Shown here: positions 1 through 4,575 of the stretch, one piece after another
How the letters are laid out: each line of letters starts with the position of its first letter
Position numbering within the stretch: position 1 is the first letter of the stretch
Origin: Planctomycetales bacterium
GTDB lineage: Bacteria; Planctomycetota; Planctomycetia; Pirellulales; Thermoguttaceae
Assembly: GCA_007122045.1 (NCBI GenBank)
Contig: SKJM01000580.1
Coordinates: 1 to 7,093 of the forward strand
Reading direction: 5' to 3'
DNA: 7,093 nucleotides
Position numbers and translations under genes: made by a program
The notes under the pieces: generated by a model
Told to the model about the DNA's origin: nothing
The model's input: only the letters and a program-made list of their open reading frames with translations
Databases searched by the model: none

Positions 1-1260
1 CGGTCGCAAGGTAGGATGGGCGTTCCCGCCCGTCGGTCGCAAGGTAGGATGGGCGTTCCCGCCCGTCAGCCAGCGACGGACAAGAATGTCCATCCTACCT
101 CAGCACTGCGCCCCGCTCGTCGAGCGATGGCCGCCCCGCTGGTGTGGTTCGCCGCCGGTGTGGCCACGCTGGCACTCGGCTGGCCGTGGCTGTGGCTGAA
201 CCCCGTCGAAAACCTGGGCCGATACCTCGCCAGCGGCACCGACCGGCATGCCGTGCACGTATTCTATCTGGGCCGGGTGTGGGCCGATCACGAGGCGCCC
301 TGGCACTACCCGCTGCTGATGTTCCTCTGGACCGTGCCCGTTGGCTTTCTCCTGTTGGGTGCGGCCGGGGCGGCGGCCTGGTGGGGCAGCGTGCGCGGGA
401 GCGAAGCTGCGCCGCCGCGTAACATGCCGCGAGGTAGGATGGGCGTTCCCGCCCGTCGGCGAACGACGGACAAGAATGTCCGTCCTGCGTCAACGACGGA
501 CAAGAATGTCCATCCTACGTCGAACACGGAGAAAAATGTCCATCATGGCGGCAGTGCGTCGTCGGCCACCGGCGCCGAGGGCGATTTCGCGCTGCTCGCG
601 CTAGCCGGGACATTCCTGTTGGCCGTCTTTGCATGGCCGGGCGTGCCCGTCTATGACGGGGTGCGGCTGTTCCTCGTAGTATTCCCGCTTTGGACCGTTT
701 TTGCGGGCCTCGGTGCCCAGTGGCTGGTTGAGGGGCCCGTGCTGCGCCGCTTCGCTTACCGGACGCGCGTTGGCGGCATCGGGCTTTTGGTCGCGTCGCA
801 GGCGGCCGGCCTGTTGCTTTACCATCCATGCCAAACTTCGTACTACAATGTCCTGGTGGGCGGATTGCGGGGCGCAGACCGGATGGGCCTCGAAACCACC
901 TACTGGGGTGATAGTGTCGTGGAGCCGATGCTGGCCGAGGCGGCCCGCCGGGCACCGGGGCGGCCGGTCCTGTTCGGCCCCCACTTGGCTCCGTTTCAGG
1001 CCCCGGGCGTCGAAATGGCGTCTTCCTCGTTGGCGGAGGCTGAAACCACCCTGGTGGGCTGGGACCCGGGCCGACCGGAGCGTGCTGCCGATTGCCGATA
1101 CGCGGTCATTTACCGGCGCCGGGCCGACTTGGCGCCCGTCGACTGGGTGATTCGCGACGGTCAGGTGGTTGCCGAATACCGCAAACAGGGAGTCTGGCTG
1201 ACCCGCCTGGTGAGGCTGCCTTCGGGACCGCCCCCTCGACAGGCGGAACCGGGCGATTAG
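1..1260 (+). CDS. Glycosyltransferase family 39 (PMT/ArnT-like) membrane protein, C-terminal part, 5' end outside window
   Basis: The frame is open from base 1 and ends at TAG 1258-1260, so the start and the N-terminal catalytic region lie upstream. What remains looks like the tail of a polytopic lipid-linked sugar transferase acting at the cytoplasmic membrane. Hydrophobic segments lie at about bases 127-195 (ending GWPWLWLNP), 309-384, 586-729 and 769-822. A soluble C-terminal part follows, containing YYNVLVGGLRGAD and LETTYWGDSV, a pattern I know from planctomycete family-39 proteins; the PWHYP and TVPVGF stretch also fits. Two clusters of palindromic repeats (bases 11-98 and 434-548) are read in frame as GRMGVPAR and TDKNVHPT peptides, one before a membrane segment and one in a loop between segments, so the protein carries low-complexity inserts absent from ordinary relatives. 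The sugar donor and acceptor cannot be told from this part. Family fairly sure, function unsure. Confidence 0.72.
   Translation, partial: RSQGRMGVPARRSQGRMGVPARQPATDKNVHPTSALRPARRAMAAPLVWFAAGVATLALGWPWLWLNPVENLGRYLASGTDRHAVHVFYLGRVWADHEAPWHYPLLMFLWTVPVGFLLLGAAGAAAWWGSVRGSEAAPPRNMPRGRMGVPARRRTTDKNVRPASTTDKNVHPTSNTEKNVHHGGSASSATGAEGDFALLALAGTFLLAVFAWPGVPVYDGVRLFLVVFPLWTVFAGLGAQWLVEGPVLRRFAYRTRVGGIGLLVASQAAGLLLYHPCQTSYYNVLVGGLRGADRMGLETTYWGDSVVEPMLAEAARRAPGRPVLFGPHLAPFQAPGVEMASSSLAEAETTLVGWDPGRPERAADCRYAVIYRRRADLAPVDWVIRDGQVVAEYRKQGVWLTRLVRLPSGPPPRQAEPGD
11..67 (+). repeat. Two tandem REP-like palindromes, subtype A (A1 11-34, A2 44-67)
   Basis: Each unit has foot GTAG, stem arm GATGGGCG, loop TTCC and return arm CGCCCGTC, giving an 8-bp hairpin with one T.G wobble at pair 3. 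The copies are identical and repeat with a perfect 33-base period that includes the linker GGTCGCAAG. The periodicity runs to base 1, so further copies may lie upstream. Both are read in the glycosyltransferase frame as GRMGVPAR. Confidence 0.9.
75..98 (-). repeat. REP-like palindrome, subtype B (B1)
   Basis: Read on the minus strand: foot GTAG, arm GATGGACA, loop TTCT, return arm TGTCCGTC. It matches subtype A except at stem pairs 6 and 8, which are A-T instead of G-C on both sides, and at one loop base. It lies 7 bases after A2 in opposite orientation, forming a head-to-head pair like a REP/BIME module. The plus strand is read in the glycosyltransferase frame as TDKNVHPT. Confidence 0.9.
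434..457 (+). repeat. REP-like palindrome, subtype A (A3)
   Basis: This unit is identical to the copies at 11-34 and 44-67 (foot GTAG, loop TTCC, 8-bp stem). It opens the second cluster inside the glycosyltransferase frame and is read in the same reading frame as the first cluster (RMGVPAR). Confidence 0.9.
465..548 (-). repeat. Three tandem REP-like palindromes, subtype B (B2 465-488, B3 495-518, B4 525-548)
   Basis: The three units have a 30-base period and begin 7 bases after A3. B3 equals the subtype B consensus. B2 differs at two bases: one changes foot GTAG to GCAG, the other turns the T.G wobble at stem pair 3 into a C-G pair. B4 is decayed, with lost foot, loop TTTT and two broken pairs. 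In the glycosyltransferase frame they encode a repeated decapeptide of the form TTDKNVHPTS, TTDKNVRPAS and NTEKNVHHGG. The order from perfect to decayed suggests tandem amplification followed by drift. Confidence 0.85.
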
Positions 1261-1367
1261 AATGGTAGATGGACCACGCGACCGCGCACCCGATGGACCC
1301 CATAGAACCGCGACCGTTGGTCGCACCCCACGAAACCCTCCGAATCGCGACCGCCGGGCGCCCCAAT

Positions 1368-1841
1368 ATGAACCCACTCACCCACTTTGACGAGGCCGGA
1401 CGAGCCCGAATGGTCGACGTGGGCGAGAAGCCGATCACGGCCCGCCGCGCCCGGGCAAGCGGCCGGGTGTGCATGGAGCCGGAAACGCTCCGGTTGATCC
1501 GGGACCGCCGCGTGGCGAAGGGCGACGTGCTGGAAGTGGCCCGGCTGGCCGGCATCATGGCGGCGAAACGCACCGCCGAGTGGATTCCCCTGTGCCACCC
1601 CGTCCCGCTGGACACGGTCGAAGTGCGGTTCGGCTTCGCCGGCGACCGGGCCGTGACGATCGAGGCCGAAGCCCGGGCAACGGCTCGGACGGGCGTGGAA
1701 ATGGAAGCCTTGACGGCCGTGGCCGCCGCCGCGCTGACCGTGTACGACATGTGCAAGGCGGTGGATCGGGCCATGACGGTCGAGTGGATACGTTTGGAGG
1801 AGAAGTCGGGTGGGAAGAGCGGCCGTTTCACCCGGCGGTAA
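1368..1841 (+). CDS. moaC: Cyclic pyranopterin monophosphate synthase MoaC
   Basis: MoaC converts the 8-cyclo-GTP product of MoaA into cyclic pyranopterin monophosphate, the second stage of molybdenum cofactor synthesis in the cytoplasm. The 157 residues from ATG 1368 align closely with the E. coli protein (161 aa) from its first residues: [11 protein letters not shown], then [31 protein letters not shown] and KSGGKSG. The residues known as catalytic in the family are present: K51, H77, E111 and E113 of GVEMEAL, D127 and K130. An in-frame ATG at 1269 would add 33 residues, starting 8 bases after the upstream stop; I prefer 1368 because the family begins there, though neither start has a clear Shine-Dalgarno site. 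No other moa or moe genes are visible. It lies 21 bases before the prenyl synthase on the same strand, so the two may share a transcript. Family certain, start less so. Confidence 0.95.
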   Translation: MNPLTHFDEAGRARMVDVGEKPITARRARASGRVCMEPETLRLIRDRRVAKGDVLEVARLAGIMAAKRTAEWIPLCHPVPLDTVEVRFGFAGDRAVTIEAEARATARTGVEMEALTAVAAAALTVYDMCKAVDRAMTVEWIRLEEKSGGKSGRFTRR

Positions 1842-1862
1842 TCAACGCAGTTCGGACAGCAA

Positions 1863-2873
1863 GTGAGCATGAAGCAGGCCCTAAACAGTTGCCCCACCAT
1901 TCCGCCCACGCTACGGGAACTGTACGCCCCGGTACGCGACGAGTTGGACGCGGTCGAAGACCTCTTGCGCGCTGAGCTGGTTAGCGATTACCCGTTCGTC
2001 GATCTGCTTGCCAAGCACGGTTTCCGGCTGGGCGGCAAACGGCTGCGGCCGGCACTGGTGCTGCTTTCGGCCGGCGCGGCGGGCTCGGTCCGCCCGGAGC
2101 ACGTGAAGCTGGCCGCTTCGACCGAACTGATTCACACGGCCACGCTCATTCACGACGACGTGCTCGACGAGGCGGAACTCCGCAGGCATCTCGATACGGT
2201 GAACGCCCGATGGGACAACGAAGCGAGCGTGCTCCTGGGCGACTACCTGTTCAGCCGTTCGATCTGCCTGGCGGCTTCGGTCGACGGCGGGTACGCGTGC
2301 CGGGCCATCGGGGAAGCGGCGCGCGTGATGTGCGAAGGCGAGCTGCGCCAAGTGCAGAACCGCGGCAACTACAGCCTTTCCGAGGCCGACTACTTGGACA
2401 TCATCGCGGGAAAGACCGGCGCCCTGCTGGCCTGCTGCTGCCGCCTGGGCGCGCACTACGCCGGCGCCTCGGACGAACAAGGCACGGCGATGGTGGGCTA
2501 TGGTGAGCAGCTTGGGATCGCGTTCCAGATTGCCGACGACCTGCTGGACCTGACCGGCAACGAATCGACGGCCGGCAAGTCGCTGGGCACCGACCTGCTG
2601 AAACAGAAGGCCACGTTGCCGCTGATTCGCCTGCTGGCCGCCGCGGCCGAGGACGAGCGCGAGGCCCTGCTGGCGGTGCTTTCGAACTCGCGGGAGAGCC
2701 GCCGCGATACCCTCGAGAGCTGGTTCGCGCGCTACGGCGCCCTCGAGTACGCCCGCGAAACGGCCCGGCGGCTCACCCGCCGGGCCCTGAGCCAACTGGC
2801 CGTGTTTCCGCCGAGCCCGGCCAGGGCCTCCCTCGAAGGGCTGTGCGAGTTCGTCGTTTCGCGGCGGCAGTAG
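1863..2873 (+). CDS. Long-chain polyprenyl diphosphate synthase (IspB/HepT-like)
   Basis: This all-trans prenyltransferase adds isopentenyl diphosphate units to an allylic primer to build the side chain of a respiratory quinone, in the cytoplasm. From GTG 1863 (336 aa) the family motifs follow in order: GGKRLRP (57-63), the first aspartate-rich motif DDVLD at 98-102 with RR after it, GDYLF (127-131), KTGAL (184-188), FQIADDLLD with the second DDxxD at 225-229, then GKSLGTDLLKQKATLPLI. The stretch IHTATLIHDD closely matches E. coli IspB. The fifth residue before the first motif is alanine (A93), the small type that permits long products, not the aromatic residue of short-chain enzymes. Menaquinone synthesis is likely if the host is a planctomycete; exact chain length cannot be read. 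Start may be GTG 1863 (GGA 6 bases upstream) or ATG 1869. The C-terminus is normal length, with no break seen. Confidence 0.9.
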   Translation: MSMKQALNSCPTIPPTLRELYAPVRDELDAVEDLLRAELVSDYPFVDLLAKHGFRLGGKRLRPALVLLSAGAAGSVRPEHVKLAASTELIHTATLIHDDVLDEAELRRHLDTVNARWDNEASVLLGDYLFSRSICLAASVDGGYACRAIGEAARVMCEGELRQVQNRGNYSLSEADYLDIIAGKTGALLACCCRLGAHYAGASDEQGTAMVGYGEQLGIAFQIADDLLDLTGNESTAGKSLGTDLLKQKATLPLIRLLAAAAEDEREALLAVLSNSRESRRDTLESWFARYGALEYARETARRLTRRALSQLAVFPPSPARASLEGLCEFVVSRRQ

Positions 2874-2916
2874 TCCGCTCGGGATCTATGCCAAAACAAC
2901 GTGTGCGATTCTGCGA

Positions 2917-2972
2917 GCAGGATGGGCTTTCCAGCCTGTCAAGACCGCGACGGACAAGAATGGCCATCCGAC
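2917..2972. repeat. Diverged head-to-head REP-like pair in a convergent intergenic gap
   Basis: The left unit (2917-2940, plus) has foot GCAG, arm GATGGGCT, loop TTCC and return arm AGCCTGTC. Its innermost pair is T-A where subtype A has G-C and subtype B has A-T, so the stem is kept by a double change; pair 4 is a G.T wobble. The right unit (2949-2972, minus) is subtype B with changes at 2963 (one mismatch in the stem) and 2970 (foot GTCG). The spacer is 8 bases. The pair lies between the convergent prenyl synthase and nrdR, the usual place for REP pairs, and may act on transcript ends. No separate T-tailed terminator is visible in 2874-3003. Confidence 0.78.
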
Positions 2973-3003
2973 AATCCGGTCATGTGGGTTGCCTCACGGC
3001 GAC

Positions 3004-3465
3004 TCAGAACCGCCGCCGATCCAGCATGGGGCGAAGCTCGTCGACAAAGTCGTGCGCGTCCTTGAAGCGCCGGTACACGCTGGCAAAGCGGATATACGCC
3101 ACCTCGTCCACTTCGCGCAGGTACTGCATGACCAGTTCGCCTACCAACCGGCTTTCGACCTCGCGCTCGAGGTGCGCTTCCAGCCGGTTCTCGACGGCGG
3201 CGATAATCGCTTCAAGCTGGTCGTCGCTGACCGGCCGCTTCCAGCAGGCCTTTTCCAGCCCCCGCTTGATCTTCGCGTGATCGAACGGCTCGCGCACGCC
3301 GTCCTTCTTGACCACCTTGACGGCGGTCTGCTCGAGGCGCTCGTACGTGGTGTACCGCTGGCGGCATACGAGGCACTCGCGGCGCCGCCGGATGGCAAAG
3401 CCGTCCGGCGTGCCGCGCGTATCGAGCACGCGGTCGTTATCCTTGCGGCAAAAGGGGCACTTCAT
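3004..3465 (-). CDS. nrdR: Transcriptional repressor NrdR
   Basis: NrdR is a nucleotide-sensing repressor that binds paired boxes upstream of ribonucleotide reductase operons. The 153 residues from ATG 3465 begin MKCPFC; the N-terminal zinc ribbon uses C3, C6, C31 and C34 (CPFC and CLVC), with the basic stretch IRRRRECLVC and RYTTYER after it. The ATP-cone domain covers about residues 46-136 (VVKKDGVREPFDHAKIKRGLEKAC through YLREVDEVAYIRFASVYRRF, given here as its ends). Length matches the family (about 150). An upstream in-frame ATG at 3486 would add 7 residues, but 3465 has GGAG six bases before it and gives the standard N-terminus. It is convergent with the prenyl synthase and divergent from the PH-domain gene, so it is probably monocistronic. 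No ribonucleotide reductase gene or typical AT-rich NrdR box is seen in the window. Confidence 0.95.
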   Translation of the reverse strand: MKCPFCRKDNDRVLDTRGTPDGFAIRRRRECLVCRQRYTTYERLEQTAVKVVKKDGVREPFDHAKIKRGLEKACWKRPVSDDQLEAIIAAVENRLEAHLEREVESRLVGELVMQYLREVDEVAYIRFASVYRRFKDAHDFVDELRPMLDRRRF

Positions 3466-3471
3466 GCCGAT

Positions 3472-3475
3472 CTCC
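3472..3475 (-). promoter_or_regulatory. Ribosome binding site of nrdR
   Basis: GGAG on the minus strand lies six bases before ATG 3465. It decides the start in favour of the family-standard MKCPFC N-terminus over the upstream ATG at 3486. Confidence 0.7.
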
Positions 3476-3496
3476 AGACTTGGCAAATTACAAAGC

Positions 3497-3525
3497 AGTA
3501 TACCGCATCGGGCGCCGCTTGGCCA
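3497..3525 (-). promoter_or_regulatory. Candidate sigma-70-type promoter of nrdR
   Basis: On the minus strand, -35 TGGCCA (3520-3525, 4 of 6 matches to TTGACA) and -10 TATACT (3497-3502, 5 of 6) are 17 bases apart. Transcription would start near 3490, giving a leader of about 25 bases. The -35 sits inside a perfect palindrome, which could let a dimeric protein block it. Confidence 0.42.
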
Positions 3526-3530
3526 AGCGG
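3515..3530. promoter_or_regulatory. Perfect 16-bp palindrome over the predicted nrdR -35
   Basis: CCGCTTGGCCAAGCGG is its own reverse complement. It covers the predicted -35 hexamer of nrdR and is not part of the hairpin families nearby. It could be an operator; it does not resemble the AT-rich NrdR box, so autoregulation is not implied. It could also be a chance GC-rich palindrome. Confidence 0.4.
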
Positions 3531-3540
3531 GAGTCTTGTT

Positions 3541-3621
3541 GGAGTCCCGGCTTCAGCCGGTTGGAATCTCCGCCTGAAGCCGGCGCTCCCACACGGCCGC
3601 CCGCCGGCTGAAGTTCCCTCC
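3541..3621. repeat. Second REP-like hairpin family with GGAG foot (three copies, one decayed)
   Basis: Copy 1 (3541-3562, plus): foot GGAG, TC, then CCGGC, loop TTCA, GCCGG. Copy 2 (3568-3589, minus): foot GGAG, CG, then CCGGC, loop TTCA, GGCGG, with one C.C mismatch in the stem. Copy 3 (about 3601-3621, minus): foot GGAG, GGAA, then CTTCAGCCGGCGG, with the 5' arm decayed. Copies 1 and 2 are head to head about 5 bases apart. The layout parallels the GTAG family but the sequence is unrelated. The GGAG foot is another tetranucleotide I recall from REP elements. Confidence 0.65.
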
Positions 3622-3644
3622 GGCAGCCGACGCCAAGCCGGTCT

Positions 3645-3673
3645 TTGAAGAAGCGAGGGCGAGGCCGTATAAT
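3645..3673 (+). promoter_or_regulatory. Candidate strong sigma-70-type promoter of the PH-domain gene
   Basis: -35 TTGAAG (3645-3650, 4 of 6) and -10 TATAAT (3668-3673, 6 of 6) are exactly 17 bases apart, rare by chance in sequence this GC-rich. Transcription would start near 3680, leaving a leader of about 190 bases before ATG 3869. That leader would contain the GC hairpin at 3706-3721 and the repeat at 3772-3795. Confidence 0.55.
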
Positions 3674-3771
3674 GCAGCCGCGAGGGCCGCGCGGATTCCC
3701 GCCGCCCGCCCCTCGGGGCGGTCCCCCGTACAGGCGCTGAAGTGACGGGTTGCGGGAGCCAAAGTTTACCA

Positions 3772-3795
3772 GTATGATGGACATTCGTGTCCGTC
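3772..3795 (+). repeat. Solitary REP-like palindrome, subtype B (B6)
   Basis: Foot GTAT, arm GATGGACA, loop TTCG, return arm TGTCCGTC. All eight stem pairs match the subtype B consensus; only one foot base and one loop base differ. It lies alone, in the orientation opposite to the other B copies, inside the presumed leader of the PH-domain gene. As RNA the UUCG loop would make a stable hairpin. Confidence 0.75.
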
Positions 3796-3854
3796 CCCGG
3801 CTGTTCACCGGGTGGCCCGGCCCCACCGATCAGAAACGCTCAAGTGCCCAGAAA

Positions 3855-3860
3855 GAGGAG
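3855..3860 (+). promoter_or_regulatory. Ribosome binding site of the PH-domain gene
   Basis: GAGGAG lies eight bases before ATG 3869, the clearest Shine-Dalgarno site in the window. It sets the start at MQCYQCG instead of the in-frame ATG at 3812, which would add 19 residues ahead of the zinc ribbon. Confidence 0.75.
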
Positions 3861-3868
3861 CAGGCGGC

Positions 3869-4552
3869 ATGCAATGCTATCAGTGCGGCGAACATGTACT
3901 TCCGGAGGCCGTATTCTGCCACCGGTGTGGAGCCCGCCTCGACGCCGAGGGCGGAGCGCCCGCCGACACCGCTTCCACGGAATCGGAGCACCGGCGCCCG
4001 ACGGCCCCCGAAAGCGAACGGCCGCCGGCCGCCGGCCGCGACCGCGACGACCGTGAAACCGAGCAGACCCTTTGGGAGGGCGGCTACTCCTCGAAGGCCA
4101 TGTTCGGCCGCTGGGTGGTTACCCTGATGGCGACGTTCGGGCTTATCGTGGCGGGCGTGTTCATCTGGCGCCCCTACGTTTGGCTTGCCATTGCCGCCGC
4201 CATCGTTCTGCTATGGGCATACCAGTCGCTCGTGCTCATCGCGCGCCGCTCGGGCGTCCATTACCGGCTCACCAACCAGCGGTTCATCCACGAGTTGGGC
4301 GTCCTGCGCCGGGTGACCGACCGGATCGACCTGATCGACGTCAACGACATCACGTTCGAGCAGGGACTGATCGACCGGCTGGTGGGGGTGGGCACGATCC
4401 ACATTGCTTCGAAAGACCGCAGCCACCCGCAATTGACCCTGAAGGGAATTGAAGACGTCGGGCACGTGGCCGGACTCATCGACGAGACGTTCCGCGCCGA
4501 GCGGCGCCGCCGCGGGCTGGTGGTCGAGAACCTCCGGCGGGCGCCGCAATAG
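3869..4552 (+). CDS. Zinc-ribbon membrane protein with bacterial PH domain (bPH2/YdbT-like)
   Basis: A 227-residue protein in three parts. An N-terminal zinc ribbon with C3, C6, C17 and C20 (CYQCG and FCHRCG) is followed by a polar, proline-rich linker (about 24-68). Two hydrophobic helices lie at about 80-102 and 104-126. A cytoplasmic domain at about 130-210 has the hallmarks of the bacterial PH family related to YdbT: YRLTNQRFIHELGVLRRVTD, then DLIDVNDITFEQGLIDRLVG, a GTIHIAS strand, LKGIEDVGHVAGLID at the end. A basic tail follows (ERRRRG). The role of the family is poorly known; membrane-associated binding or stress roles are guesses. The start is fixed by a strong ribosome site. The gene is divergent from nrdR and convergent with the DnaJ-type gene, 23 bases apart. 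Domain call sure, function unknown. Confidence 0.85.
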   Translation: MQCYQCGEHVLPEAVFCHRCGARLDAEGGAPADTASTESEHRRPTAPESERPPAAGRDRDDRETEQTLWEGGYSSKAMFGRWVVTLMATFGLIVAGVFIWRPYVWLAIAAAIVLLWAYQSLVLIARRSGVHYRLTNQRFIHELGVLRRVTDRIDLIDVNDITFEQGLIDRLVGVGTIHIASKDRSHPQLTLKGIEDVGHVAGLIDETFRAERRRRGLVVENLRRAPQ

Positions 4553-4575
4553 CCGGACCGGCCGGCGGTGAGGGG

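Larger units (their letters stand above)
3466..3868. other. Divergent control region between nrdR and the PH-domain gene
   Basis: This 403-base stretch has no convincing gene. It holds, left to right: the nrdR ribosome site and candidate promoter, a perfect 16-bp palindrome, a GGAG-foot hairpin family, a candidate plus-strand promoter, a strong GC hairpin with arms CCGCCC 3706-3711 and GGGCGG 3716-3721 around loop CTCG, a solitary subtype B palindrome, and the ribosome site of the PH-domain gene. Short open frames across it differ in composition from the neighbours and have no recognisable domain. Confidence 0.7.

Noticed and set aside
434..548. CRISPR-like array (units with 30-33 base period)
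   Set aside because: Repeats are contiguous with constant short linkers, not unique spacers, are read in a coding frame, and have no cas genes nearby.
601..1909. Long minus-strand open frames (258 and 267 residues) over the glycosyltransferase and moaC
   Set aside because: Antisense shadows of genes with clear family motifs.
1911..2795. 294-residue open frame on the minus strand
   Set aside because: Exact antisense of the prenyl synthase, no recognisable domain.
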